DNA from: an uncultured Clostridia bacterium | GTDB lineage: Bacteria; Bacillota; Clostridia; TANB77; CAG-508 | DNA: 50,120 bases | NCBI GenBank assembly: GCA_947581895.1 | Contig: CANPWE010000007.1 | Location: forward strand, 1 to 50,120 | Direction of reading: 5' to 3' | Shown here: in pieces, positions 8,056-16,858 of the stretch | Position numbering within the stretch: position 1 is the stretch's first letter | How the letters are laid out: every line of letters begins with the position of its first letter | Notes under the pieces: generated by a model | Seen by the model: only the letters and a program-made list of their open reading frames with translations | The model's database searches: none | Told to the model about the DNA's origin: nothing | Position numbers and translations under genes: made by a program

Positions 8056-8559
8056 ATGGAAAAGGTTGATATTTACAATAAATACAGAGAAAAGACAGGA
8101 AATGTTAAAGGAAGGAAAGAATTAGTATCAGGTGAGTATAGAATTTCTACACACATATGGATTATTAATTTTGAAAATAAAATACTAGTAGAAAAAAGAT
8201 CAGAAAAAGAGGACAAATTTCCAGGAATGTGGGCCCAAGTTGGAGGAGGAGTTAAAGCAGGTGATACTAGTAAAATTACTGTGTTTAAAGAATGTAAAGA
8301 AGAGTTAAATTTTGATGTGGAAGAAAAAAATTTATTTTATATAGGATCATATATAAGAACAAAGGATATTGTAGATGTTTGGATGGTTAAACAAAATATA
8401 GATATTGAAAAACTTAAGCTACAAGAAGATGAAGTTGCAGAAGTTAGATTAGTAACATTTGATGAATTTGATAAAATGATAGATTCTGGAATTGTGGTTC
8501 CATCAATAAATCCATCATATACTTTGTTAAAGAACTATATTGAAAAATATGTAAATTAA
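8056..8559 (+). CDS. Nudix hydrolase family protein
   Basis: A 167-residue protein. The Nudix box is at about 63-86: GGGVKAGD... followed by FKECKEELNF, which matches the REXXEE core with Lys for Arg. The Glu normally found after the GX5 part is replaced, so the box is slightly atypical. The N-terminal half (ISTHIWIINFENKILVEKRS...FPGMWAQVGGG) matches Nudix proteins related to isopentenyl-diphosphate isomerase and NUDT-like hydrolases acting on nucleoside diphosphate derivatives. AAGAGGAG precedes the ATG. The gene appears monocistronic, following the terminator at 7968. Substrate not predictable. Confidence 0.85.
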   Translation: MEKVDIYNKYREKTGNVKGRKELVSGEYRISTHIWIINFENKILVEKRSEKEDKFPGMWAQVGGGVKAGDTSKITVFKECKEELNFDVEEKNLFYIGSYIRTKDIVDVWMVKQNIDIEKLKLQEDEVAEVRLVTFDEFDKMIDSGIVVPSINPSYTLLKNYIEKYVN

Positions 8560-8688
8560 TCTTTTAGGGCGAATGATGATCACCTTTTTTTAGTTTCATT
8601 AAAAATTGAAAAAAATTTTCGTGTCTTAGACTTGATGTTTAACATTGCATCTTTTTTTATGATAACATTTTTCTAGACATTTGTATGA

Positions 8689-8722
8689 GCAAGTGAATGT
8701 ATTTACAATCACTTGCTTTTTT
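8689..8722 (+). terminator. Terminator-like hairpin upstream of the ABC-F remnant
   Basis: GCAAGTGA / TCACTTGC hairpin with a 12-base loop, directly followed by TTTTTT. It lies about 100 bases before the ABC-F start. ABC-F antibiotic-resistance genes often have leader attenuators, so it could be one; it could equally be the Nudix gene's terminator. Confidence 0.6.
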
Positions 8723-8824
8723 GATATACTTTAATCAAATAAATACTAAGATATCAAGAAAAAGTAGATATAAAAATGCAGTAATAAAAAAAGTGCCATG
8801 GTAAAACAAGGAGGAAAGTTACAA

Positions 8825-9046
8825 ATGTTGCTAATTAACGGAACTAATATAACTAAATCATTTTCAGGAGAAGTTCTTTTTGAAAATGTTTCTTTCAATG
8901 TATATGATAAAGACAAAATAGGTTTTGTTGGCATTAACGGAGCTGGAAAATCAACATTATTCAAAATTATAATAGGTATGATGGATTATGATAGTGGTAA
9001 TTTGTCAAAAGGCAGAGATGTAAAAATTGGGTATCTTGAACAATAG
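8825..9046 (+). pseudogene. ABC-F ATPase fragment ended by a REP-like repeat
   Basis: The ORF encodes 73 residues with a good RBS (AGGAGG 8810-8815). It is the start of the first nucleotide-binding domain of an ABC-F protein: LLINGTNITKSF, Walker A GINGAGKST, and ends at DVKIGYLEQ. ABC-F proteins normally have 500-650 residues and two such domains. The reading frame stops at TAG 9044-9046, which is the first part of a REP-like 25-mer beginning at 9045; no ABC-F sequence follows. The rest of the gene was lost, most likely by a deletion or insertion at the repeat. The remnant lacks the signature motif and Walker B and cannot hydrolyse ATP. Confidence 0.85.
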
Positions 9047-9107
9047 ACAAGGGGACGGGGTTTTTGTCTCAAAACTTAAATTTAGATCAAGGTAAACAAG
9101 GGGACTA
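9045..9107 (+). repeat. REP-like repeat, full copy plus partial copy
   Basis: The full 25-mer (AGACAA...TTGTCT) is at 9045-9069. A partial copy reading AACAAGGGGACTA lies at 9095-9107. The stop codon of the ABC-F remnant overlaps the first bases. Confidence 0.8.
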
Positions 9108-9187
9108 CAATTTATACTTTTTGTAACAAACATGAATTATGGAAAGTAGATGTACAATAATGTAATATTATTTTGATATAAAAAAAC

Positions 9188-9217
9188 AAAAGGATTTTAG
9201 AATAACTAAAATCCTTT
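9188..9217 (-). terminator. Terminator of the sodC-like gene
   Basis: AAAGGATTTTAG / CTAAAATCCTTT hairpin. On the minus strand it is followed by a T-rich stretch, and it includes the stop codon of the gene at 9206. Confidence 0.7.
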
Positions 9218-9671
9218 CTCTATTTTACCACAAGCAATTTTTGTGCCAGAATTACCACTTGGTTGAGTAGTAAAATCATCTGGCATATCATGAATAATTA
9301 AAACTCTTCCAATAATGTCTTTTATTTTAAATTTGTTAATTAAAACACTCATATATGCATATCCATTATTTTCAATTAAAGGTGGTAAATCGCCTACATG
9401 AAATGGATGAGGACATTTAGTTGGATTAAAGTGAGTTTTTGCATTTACAAATTCATCTTCAATATTTCCTGTGCATGAAGTTCCGTTCATGTATATGAAA
9501 TCCAAAAAATCTTCCTTTGCAATGGTCTTTAGATTGTGGTAAACCATTTATTTTTGCAGTTAGTATAACTCCATTTGAGGTCTCTTTGAAAGTGACAATA
9601 CCATCAATTTTAGGATATTTTGTAGAGCCATTTATATGGGCTTTAGCTACTTTAAAAATATTTGAAAACAT
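9206..9671 (-). pseudogene. sodC: Cu/Zn superoxide dismutase, frame broken once at a CGG codon
   Basis: Two overlapping minus-strand frames together give one continuous SodC-like protein of about 155 residues. Part one runs from ATG 9671 to CKGRFFGFHIHE; part two continues GTSCTGNIEDEF, HFNPTKCPHPFHVGDLPP, IIHDMPDDF and ends SGNSGTKIACGKI. These hold the Cu and Zn ligand histidines (HIH, HFNP, PFH, IIHDM) and both disulphide Cys. No signal peptide is present, as in the short cytoplasmic clostridial type. The break is a single extra C: codons read CAT GAA CGG AAC, where dropping C (plus-strand G 9485) gives E-G-T-S-C as in the family. CGG is codon 63. It is a pseudogene unless CGG allows a +1 shift; see findings. 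Confidence 0.85.
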
Positions 9672-9901
9672 ATATTAACACCTCTAAATTAAATTTCACA
9701 ATAATAGTATATTCATTTTTCTTTATAAAGGTTAAAATGGGATGGTTATTTGTGTTGTAAAATCTCTTTTTGTGTCACATATTGGCTAAATAGAATAGTA
9801 TATAAAAGGAGGTTATTTAGTACTAGTACTTTGAAATAATTTACAGAAATTATATTTTTTAGTATTAAATAATGTCAAAAAATGTAAAAGGAGATTTCTT
9901 T

Positions 9902-12124
9902 ATGGAGGATAAATTTAATAGAAGAAGGTTTGTATATTATTTAATAGTTTGTATTCCTATGATGTTTATTATTATTGTATCTGTTTTTGCATATAAATTT
10001 ATTCCTAAAATGTATCAAGTTGTATTTGATAGTGATGGTGGAAGTGTTGTGGATTCAGTTATGGTAGAAAAAAATAGTAAAGTAAATAAGCCAGAAGATC
10101 CAGTTAAAAAGGGCAGTTCTTTTACTGGATGGTATTATAATAATGAATTGTATAATTTTGATAATCCAGTTACACAAGATATAGTTTTAAAGGCACATTG
10201 GATTGCAAATGTGAATACTATTTCATTAGATATACCTGATTCAGAAATACAAGCCTTGGAAAGTGATGTATGGAATTATATGTTGGAAGACACTTATACT
10301 ATTAAAGGTGAAAATGATGTTTATAAAGTACAAGGAAGTATTACTAAGCAAAATAATGTTAATGGTTTTAGTGGCTCTCAAAAAACTGGATATTATTTTG
10401 CTTTTAGTGTTAGACCAGCTGAAATAAAAGATGGATTAGAAATAAAAATTCCTAATGGTAATAATAATGAATATAATACTTTTTATAAAAAAGATTTAGT
10501 AGAACAGCAATTAACAGTATTATTTTCTATAAAAAACGATAATTCTGGTGACAAATCTTTTGATATTATAGTTGATTTAGATGGTTCAGGTAGTGATGAA
10601 GATAAGCCTACAAAAATTAAGATTGATTATTCTGAGTTAGAGCTTATAAATGTTTATGATGTTACTTTTCAATATCCAAATGAAAATAAAGTTGTTAAAG
10701 TGGTTGATGGTATGAAGGTTACAAGTCCTGTAGATGAACCTAAAGAAGATTATCATGAGTTTATATATTGGCAAAAAGGTAAGGATAGATATAATTTTGA
10801 TTTACCAGTTACTGAAGATATAGTTCTAATTCCACATTGGAGGTTAGATATTGATAAATTTATTAATGATTCTGTAAATAAATTTAATGTGAATGAAAAA
10901 GTACAAAACAAGATTAATGTTAGTAAAAGTAATAATATTATGACATATAATATTTTGCAAGAGAAAATACCTTTAACAGATTTTGTTGAATCAAATTTTT
11001 CTGATGATATATATAATGTATTAAAAAAAGGTGAAATTACAGAAATTGATTTAAAATATGATGATAATCATATAATACAATTAACATCAGAAGATAATAA
11101 AGATATTATAGTTTCTAAAATAAATGAATTGCTAAAGCAAATTACTGGTAATAATGATAATTCAAATTTTGATGATTTAATGAATTTAGATGATCATAAT
11201 TTTGATTTAATAATTGCAAAATATACAGATAATATTGATTTAATAAATATTAACCAATATGTAATAGATTTTGTTTGTGATTTTAGGTTAGTTGATACAG
11301 AAGAAGAATTAAATAAAGCATTAGCTAATAATGAAGTAAAAAAAGTAAAATTAGATTCAAATATCCCTATAAGTAATACTATTATAATTAATAGAAATGT
11401 AGAAATTGATGGAGCAGAATATGCTATTGATGCCCAAAAAAAAGATAATAATAAATATGCGCTTGTTGTAAATCATGATGTAGCTATAATAGATAATATA
11501 AAATTAAATAATGCTACAATATCAGCCATTTTAGTTGAAACAGAAGGAAATGTGATTGCAAAAAATTTAGATGTGTCAGGTAGTGGAGAAGCAGGTGTTG
11601 AAGTACATGGAAAGTTCACATATAAAAATGATTTAGATAGTGAAAAATTAAAATATAATGAAGAAATTTATAAAAAACCAAGTATAAGAATTCCAAAATC
11701 ATATACTTCTAATGCTGTGGTTAATATGAATAATTCTTATAGAGTTGAGAATTATATAAAGGCTATAAGACAAGATGATGATTTTAGTGATAGGTTAACT
11801 TATACAGGAGATACTAATTATTATACTATGAAAAATAATTCGAGATATTATGTTATAGCTTTTGAAGATGCAGATAGATATGAGACATATGTAAGGTTAC
11901 GTTCTTATGGTGAGGATATTGTTTTACCTAAAGGTGGGGAAAAAGAATATGGTGAAGCTGTAGGAATGAATATAGATGGTAGGAATTATATATTTGATGG
12001 ATGGTCAACTATAAGGGGGTATAAGGGAACTAATTCTGGTGGTAAAGTTATGGATTATAGTAATATAACAAAAGGAGATGAGTATCAATTATTTTTTTAT
12101 GCGATAAATTCACCATTAAATTAA
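9902..12124 (+). CDS. Membrane-anchored surface protein with InlB-type repeats
   Basis: A 740-residue protein. The start at 9902 is chosen for AAAAGGAG eight bases upstream; the ATG 30 bases earlier has no RBS. A membrane anchor lies at about 10-31 after a basic RRRF, with the rest outside the cell. InlB B-repeat / Listeria-Bacteroides repeats are at about 38-100 (VVFDSDGGS ... FTGWYYNNELYNFDNPV) and about 252-320 (EFIYWQKGKDRYNFDLPV). A degenerate third is near the C-terminus (YIFDGWS). The middle (about 480-580) has the stacked-strand look of a beta-helix (IIINRNVEIDGAEY, VAIIDNIKLNNATI, NVIAKNLDVSG). No sortase motif at the end. Probably an adhesin or wall-associated protein; binding partner unknown. 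A degenerate palindromic element begins 3 bases after the stop. Confidence 0.75.
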   Translation: MEDKFNRRRFVYYLIVCIPMMFIIIVSVFAYKFIPKMYQVVFDSDGGSVVDSVMVEKNSKVNKPEDPVKKGSSFTGWYYNNELYNFDNPVTQDIVLKAHWIANVNTISLDIPDSEIQALESDVWNYMLEDTYTIKGENDVYKVQGSITKQNNVNGFSGSQKTGYYFAFSVRPAEIKDGLEIKIPNGNNNEYNTFYKKDLVEQQLTVLFSIKNDNSGDKSFDIIVDLDGSGSDEDKPTKIKIDYSELELINVYDVTFQYPNENKVVKVVDGMKVTSPVDEPKEDYHEFIYWQKGKDRYNFDLPVTEDIVLIPHWRLDIDKFINDSVNKFNVNEKVQNKINVSKSNNIMTYNILQEKIPLTDFVESNFSDDIYNVLKKGEITEIDLKYDDNHIIQLTSEDNKDIIVSKINELLKQITGNNDNSNFDDLMNLDDHNFDLIIAKYTDNIDLININQYVIDFVCDFRLVDTEEELNKALANNEVKKVKLDSNIPISNTIIINRNVEIDGAEYAIDAQKKDNNKYALVVNHDVAIIDNIKLNNATISAILVETEGNVIAKNLDVSGSGEAGVEVHGKFTYKNDLDSEKLKYNEEIYKKPSIRIPKSYTSNAVVNMNNSYRVENYIKAIRQDDDFSDRLTYTGDTNYYTMKNNSRYYVIAFEDADRYETYVRLRSYGEDIVLPKGGEKEYGEAVGMNIDGRNYIFDGWSTIRGYKGTNSGGKVMDYSNITKGDEYQLFFYAINSPLN

Positions 12125-12126
12125 TG

Positions 12127-12236
12127 GTTTTGCAATAAGCCGTCAAATTCAATAGTTATGTAAAAGGGATAAATATATTAACATTCCGTCCCCTTGTCTG
12201 CCTTGTCCCCCTTGTTTCCCTTGTCTCAAAACTCAA
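12127..12236 (+). repeat. Half palindromic element joined to inverted REP-like repeats
   Basis: 12127-12180 matches the left flank and left arm of the palindromic element (TTTTGCAATAAGCCG then GTCAAATTCAATAGTTATG) but has no right arm. At the point where the loop should begin it runs into reverse-strand REP units (CCGTCCCCTTGTCT, CCTTGTCCCC, TTCCCTTGTCTC) up to 12236. It looks like a recombination joint between the two repeat families. Confidence 0.65.
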
Positions 12237-12363
12237 ATTTGACAAAAGAAAAATGATATGCTAAAATAAAAAACGATATTTAAGAGTTTATCTAGGAAAT
12301 AGTATTCCGAGCGATAAAGAACAATTAAAAATATAGTAGTTGTTTACACGAAGTAAGATAATA

Positions 12364-12417
12364 AAGTCTTGCAAAGGAGTCTTAAAAGGTACTCTTTGTG
12401 CAAGACTTATTTTTATT
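12364..12417 (+). terminator. Strong hairpin with T-rich tail just before the kinase-like gene
   Basis: Arms AAGTCTTGCAAAGGAGT (12364-12380) and TACTCTTTGTGCAAGACTT (12390-12408) pair almost completely. They are followed by ATTTTTATT and, within 15 bases, by the RBS of the gene at 12434. No gene lies between 12124 and here, so it may act as a leader attenuator or insulator. The right arm also partly faces an AAGGAG sequence in the left arm. Confidence 0.65.
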
Positions 12418-12433
12418 AAGGGGGGAATTTAAA

Positions 12434-12997
12434 ATGCCAAATTTTGTAATGATATGTGGACCACAAGCTGTGGGAAAAATGACAGTAGGTCAAGAATTAG
12501 CAAAATTAACAGGTTATAAATTGTTTTATAACCATATGACAATTGAAATGCTAAGATTAATATTTGATTATGATCAAAAAACTTTTCGAAAAATGAATGA
12601 TATTGTTAGAACAAAGGTATTTGAAGAATTTGTAAAAAGCAATGAAAAGGGAATTATATTTACAAGTTGTTTTGATTTTAAATATGAATTAGATGAAGAT
12701 AAAGCATATTATGAAAGATGGACTAAAGGATTTAATAAAGTTTGTGTAGTAGAATTAGAAGCTGAATTAGAAGAACGATTAAAAAGAAATAAAACTGAAA
12801 ATAGATTAAAACATAAAGAATCAAAAAGAAATTTAGAATGGAGTGAAAAAGATTTATTAGCATCAATACAAAAACATAAATTTAATTCAGAACCAGGACA
12901 AGGAGAAGAATTATTTGAAAATTATTTGAAAATAAATAATACAAATATATCAGCTGAAAATGTAGCACAAATGATTCAAAGTAAATTTAATTTATAA
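12434..12997 (+). CDS. P-loop kinase-like protein (AAA_33/shikimate-kinase-like)
   Basis: A 187-residue protein with a Walker A motif at the N-terminus (ICGPQAVGKMTVG, Lys15). A following helix and FYNHMTIEMLR segment are as in small nucleoside or shikimate kinase-like P-loop proteins. A lid-like basic region ERLKRNKTENRLKHKESKRN sits near 115-135. The start at 12434 follows AAGGGGGGAA; the in-frame ATG at 12398 lies inside the hairpin and lacks an RBS. The gene is 54 bases before the bile salt hydrolase and may share its transcript. Substrate unknown; possible roles are nucleotide salvage or small-molecule or antibiotic phosphorylation. Confidence 0.75.
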   Translation: MPNFVMICGPQAVGKMTVGQELAKLTGYKLFYNHMTIEMLRLIFDYDQKTFRKMNDIVRTKVFEEFVKSNEKGIIFTSCFDFKYELDEDKAYYERWTKGFNKVCVVELEAELEERLKRNKTENRLKHKESKRNLEWSEKDLLASIQKHKFNSEPGQGEELFENYLKINNTNISAENVAQMIQSKFNL

Positions 12998-13051
12998 TGA
13001 AATAAAATTTAAAACAAAAAAGAAAGATTTATTAAGGGAGGAATGAAAAAT

Positions 13052-14026
13052 ATGTGTACAGCAGTAACCTATTATACAAATAATCATTATTTTGGGAGGA
13101 ATTTTGATTTAGAATATTCATATAATGAAACAATTACAATAACTCCTAGAAATTATGAAATCAAATTTAGGAAAGTAGAAAATATAAAAAATCATTATGC
13201 AATTATAGGAATGGCATATGTTACAGATAATTATCCATTATATTATGATGCTATAAATGAAAAGGGATTAGGAATGGCTGGATTAAATTTCCCAGAAAAT
13301 GCTGATTATAAGGAAATAGAAGATGGAAAAAACAATATAGCACCTTTTGAATTTATACCATATATTTTATCACAATGTTCAAATATTGAAGAAGCAAAAA
13401 AATTATTAGAAAATATAAACATTGTAAAAATTAATTTTAGTAATGAATTACCAGTATCTCCATTACATTGGATAATTGCAGATAAAGAAAGTTCGATAAC
13501 AGTTGAAAGTGTTAAAGATGGATTAAAGATATATGATAATCCAGTTGGTGTTCTTACTAATAATCCAACTTTTGATATTCAATTATTTAATCTAAATAAC
13601 TATATGAATTTATCAACTGAACAACCTGTAAATAATTTTTCAAAAAAATTAAATTTAGAAACTTATAGTCGTGGAATGGGTGCAATTGGATTACCAGGAG
13701 ATTTATCATCTGCATCTAGATTTGTAAAAGCAACATTTACTAAAATGAACTCAAAATCTGGAAACTCAGAATCTGAAAGTGTAAGTCAATTTTTCCATAT
13801 ACTAGAATCTGTATATCAACAAAGAGGCTGTGTTCACATGGGAGAGGAAAAGTATGAAATAACTATTTATAGTTCTTGTTGTAATATGGATAAAGGAATA
13901 TATTATTATACTACTTATGAAAATAATCAAATAACTGGAATAAACATGTATAAAGAAAATCTAGATAATAATGAATTAGTAAGTTATAATTTAATAAAAG
14001 GGCAACAAATATTTATGCAAAATTAA
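13052..14026 (+). CDS. bsh: Choloylglycine (bile salt) hydrolase
   Basis: A 324-residue Ntn-hydrolase that deconjugates glycine- or taurine-linked bile salts (EC 3.5.1.24 family). The start is set at 13052, not 13043, because the nucleophile must be Cys2 (MCTAV) exposed by Met removal; GGGAGG at 13036-13041 fits. Catalytic and binding residues are visible: Cys2, Arg16 and Asp19 (FGRNFD), Asn79 (AGLNFPENADY), Asn170/171 (LTNNPTFD) and Arg223 (SSASRFVKATF). The length and the phrases YDNPVGVLTNNP and GIGLPGDLSS match gut clostridial bile salt hydrolases; the related penicillin V acylases differ in these loops. No signal peptide, so intracellular. It implies life in a bile-exposed gut. Confidence 0.95.
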   Translation: MCTAVTYYTNNHYFGRNFDLEYSYNETITITPRNYEIKFRKVENIKNHYAIIGMAYVTDNYPLYYDAINEKGLGMAGLNFPENADYKEIEDGKNNIAPFEFIPYILSQCSNIEEAKKLLENINIVKINFSNELPVSPLHWIIADKESSITVESVKDGLKIYDNPVGVLTNNPTFDIQLFNLNNYMNLSTEQPVNNFSKKLNLETYSRGMGAIGLPGDLSSASRFVKATFTKMNSKSGNSESESVSQFFHILESVYQQRGCVHMGEEKYEITIYSSCCNMDKGIYYYTTYENNQITGINMYKENLDNNELVSYNLIKGQQIFMQN

Positions 14027-14054
14027 AGATAAAGAAATTAAAGGAGCTAAAACT

Positions 14055-15560
14055 ATGTTAAATGCAATAAAAAGAGCACTAATAGTTATATTAGGAGTTA
14101 TTTTACAATTTGGATTTGCTATTATGATAAGATTATTTTTTTATAAATATGTTGGAATAATTACAATATTTTACAGTATAGCAAGTATTTTAATTGTTCT
14201 TGGTATATTGAAAGAAAGTACAAGGCTTTCAAATGACTTACCATGGGTAATATTGATTTTGACATTTCCAATATTTGGAACGATTTTATTAATTACATTA
14301 AGAAAAAATTATTCTAAAAACAAATTATTAAAAAATATACTTGAATATGAAAAAAAATATAATAAATATCTAATTCAAGATGAAAAAATCAAAAAAGATA
14401 TATATGATAAAAAATTAGATAATATGAGTTATTTAATAAATAGAACAAATTATTTTGTGAGTACTAACAATGAAATTAATTATTATAATTTTGGGGAAAA
14501 ATTTTATCCTGAATTATTAAAAGAATTAAAAAAAGCCGAAAAATTTATATTTATGGAATATTTTATAATAAATGAAGGTATTATGTGGAATAGTATTTTA
14601 GATATATTAAAAGAAAAAGCAGCACAAGGTGTAGAAGTTAGAATATTATATGATGATATGGGAAGTATTGCTATGCTTTCAGCAAACTATTCAAACCAAC
14701 TTGCTAAATATGGTATAAAATGTATTACATTTAATAAATTAAGTCCTTTTAGAGGAGTATTTATGAATAATAGGGATCACAGAAAAATCACAGTAATAGA
14801 TGGAAAAGTAGCTTTTTCTGGTGGAGTAAATTTAAGTGATGAATACATAAATATTAATAGTAGGTTAGGAATATGGAAAGATAATGGAATTAAAATTGTA
14901 GGAGATGCTATTTGGAATTTAACAGTTATGTTTTTAACTTTATGGAATGCTAATATAAATGAGGATAAAGATATTATAAAATTCAAATATAATTTTAATA
15001 ATAGTGATAAAAACAATGGTTATGTTATTCCATATGGAGTTACACCACTTAATAAGGATTTAATTGGAGAAGATGTTTATATTAATATGATTAATAGTGC
15101 AAAAAAATATTTATATATAATGACACCATATTTAATTATTGACACAGATATGATAAATTCACTTTGTAGAGCTGCCAAAAGAGGAGTGGATGTAAGAATA
15201 ATTGTACCTGGTATTCCAGATAAAAAAATAGTTTATACACAAACAACTTCATTCTTTAAAGTACTACATGATAATGGAGTAAAAATTTATAAATATACAA
15301 ATGGATTTGTTCATTCTAAAGTATTTTTATCAGATGATATTCGAGCAGTAGTAGGAACAATAAATATGGATTATAGAAGTTTATATCTTCATTTTGAAAA
15401 TGGAATTTATATGGAAAATGTTGGTGAAATACAGAAAATTATTGAAGATTTTGAATGTACTTTTAAAGATAGTAAAATATTAAATAATACAGATGTTAAA
15501 GTAGGGTTTATAAAATCTTTATGGCAATCTATCTTAAGATTATTTGCTCCACTGTTTTAG
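14055..15560 (+). CDS. cls: Cardiolipin synthase (phospholipase D family)
   Basis: A 501-residue membrane enzyme that joins two phosphatidylglycerols into cardiolipin. Two or three N-terminal membrane helices (about 5-80) are followed by two PLD domains with HKD motifs. HRKITVID starts at His242, and HSKVFLSD at His420, followed by GTINMDYRS. The C-terminal SLWQSILRLFAPLF matches the end of clostridial Cls proteins. AAAGGAG precedes the ATG. It follows bsh by 28 bases and is probably co-transcribed; cardiolipin adjustment together with bile salt hydrolysis would make sense as a membrane/bile stress unit (inference). Confidence 0.92.
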   Translation: MLNAIKRALIVILGVILQFGFAIMIRLFFYKYVGIITIFYSIASILIVLGILKESTRLSNDLPWVILILTFPIFGTILLITLRKNYSKNKLLKNILEYEKKYNKYLIQDEKIKKDIYDKKLDNMSYLINRTNYFVSTNNEINYYNFGEKFYPELLKELKKAEKFIFMEYFIINEGIMWNSILDILKEKAAQGVEVRILYDDMGSIAMLSANYSNQLAKYGIKCITFNKLSPFRGVFMNNRDHRKITVIDGKVAFSGGVNLSDEYININSRLGIWKDNGIKIVGDAIWNLTVMFLTLWNANINEDKDIIKFKYNFNNSDKNNGYVIPYGVTPLNKDLIGEDVYINMINSAKKYLYIMTPYLIIDTDMINSLCRAAKRGVDVRIIVPGIPDKKIVYTQTTSFFKVLHDNGVKIYKYTNGFVHSKVFLSDDIRAVVGTINMDYRSLYLHFENGIYMENVGEIQKIIEDFECTFKDSKILNNTDVKVGFIKSLWQSILRLFAPLF

Positions 15561-15671
15561 TAGATAATAGGACAAAGGTTCAAAATAAAATTTATCAGAA
15601 AAAAGTAATTTGCTAAAAAATTACATAAAGCAGTATAATTAAGATGTACAAATTATTGTGGTAAAGAAAGT

Positions 15672-16118
15672 ATGAGATGTATTTTGAAAGATTTAAATAA
15701 TATTTTTGAAAGAAAAATTAATTATTATGAAACTGATAGAATGGGAGTGGTACATCATTCTAATTATATTAGATACTTAGAAGAAGGAAGATGTTATTGG
15801 TTGGAAAAATTAGAAATGCCTTTTGAAACTATGGAAGAAAAAGGTATTACTATTCCTGTGTTAGGTGTTAATTGTAATTATAAGAAACATGTTACTTTTG
15901 GAGATACTATATCAATTGAAATGTTTGCTAAAGAATATTCTGGGGTTAGATTAACAGTTGGTTATAATGTAACTAATAAGGCAACTGGAGAGTTGGTAAT
16001 GACTGCTGAAACAAAACATTGTTTTACTAATAGAGAATTGAAACCTATTAATTTGAAGAAATATGCACCAGAATTTAGTGAGAAATTTCAAGGTTTGTTA
16101 AATAAGAAAACTTTATAA
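15672..16118 (+). CDS. YbgC-type acyl-CoA thioesterase (hot-dog fold)
   Basis: A 148-residue 4HBT-family protein. The signature NYYETDRMGVVHHSNYIRYLEEGR at 17-40 holds the catalytic Asp22 and the usual His-His. MFAKEYSGVRLTVGYNVTNKATGELV supplies the central strands. It probably hydrolyses short-chain or hydroxybenzoyl-CoA-like thioesters in the cytoplasm. The RBS is weak (AAAGAAAG). A TATAAT near 15635 may be its own promoter. A start at a later codon is unlikely because the first 15 residues are short and the catalytic motif follows at once. Confidence 0.88.
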   Translation: MRCILKDLNNIFERKINYYETDRMGVVHHSNYIRYLEEGRCYWLEKLEMPFETMEEKGITIPVLGVNCNYKKHVTFGDTISIEMFAKEYSGVRLTVGYNVTNKATGELVMTAETKHCFTNRELKPINLKKYAPEFSEKFQGLLNKKTL

Positions 16119-16178
16119 AAATATTGATTAAAAAGTGTTTAAGAAATTTTAAATTAAAATAGAAAGGAATTATGTAAA

Positions 16179-16604
16179 ATGGATAAAAAAAAGATAATTA
16201 TATCTATATTATTAGTAGTGATAATAATTGCATTAATAGTAGCAATTTTTATAATGGTTAGAGTTAATAATACAAAAAGATTAGAAGTGTATCAAGGATA
16301 TTGGTATCCAGAAAAAGAAAACCAACAATCGATAGAATTCAATGAGTTAAATATTAAGGAAGTTGATAATAATACAATTACTTTTGATTATATGTTATCA
16401 ATGATATGTACTGATAATGATATAGAAGTTAAAATAAAAAACGGAGAAGGAAATTTTAAAACCCAAAAATCAGAAGGTACAATAAAATTGGAAAAAAATA
16501 AGGTACAATTAACAGTAAAGAATAGCGATTTTGAACAAGTATATGAAAAAGAATTTGATTACAAATCATCAAATAGAAGAAATGTAGACTGGGATAAAAA
16601 ATAG
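16179..16604 (+). CDS. Small membrane-anchored protein with a paralogue fragment at 45357
   Basis: A 141-residue protein with one N-terminal membrane helix (about 5-27) and a soluble beta-rich domain outside. Residues 66-135 (ITFDY..LSMIC, GEGNFKT, GTIKLEKNKVQL, FDYKSSNRR) align without gaps of note with the product at 45357-45590 (ITFDY..LAMIC, GKGEFKT, GTIKLSDNKVEL, FSYKSSDKR). The window therefore carries two members of an unnamed family. AGAAAGGAATT precedes the ATG. It ends 19 bases before a further small ORF. Function unknown. Confidence 0.75.
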   Translation: MDKKKIIISILLVVIIIALIVAIFIMVRVNNTKRLEVYQGYWYPEKENQQSIEFNELNIKEVDNNTITFDYMLSMICTDNDIEVKIKNGEGNFKTQKSEGTIKLEKNKVQLTVKNSDFEQVYEKEFDYKSSNRRNVDWDKK

Positions 16605-16623
16605 ACAGAAAGAAGGAAAAATT

Positions 16624-16731
16624 ATGATAGATATAATGCCAAAAATAAGTGAAAAATTTGAACAATTAGGTGGAGTAGAAGAATATATAAAAAAATATCA
16701 AAAGGCTGAAATACAGTATTTTCCAAAATAA
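16624..16731 (+). CDS. Possible 35-residue peptide downstream of the membrane protein
   Basis: ATG at 16624 is preceded by AAGGAAA at a suitable distance, and the ORF ends at TAA 16729-16731. The product is charged and helical (ISEKFEQLGGVEEYIKKYQK) with no membrane segment. It may be a real small protein or the 5' remnant of a longer gene, because degenerate coding-like sequence continues to 16800. No homologue recognised. Confidence 0.4.
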   Translation: MIDIMPKISEKFEQLGGVEEYIKKYQKAEIQYFPK

Positions 16732-16858
16732 AAATCAGAAAAAAATTATTCAAATAGAATTTCACAAATACAAGATATCAAATGGTTAGAAAAATTATAA
16801 AATATATAAAGCTTTGTGAAATATTAATAACACATAGTTTTTATATGAGGAGGATATT

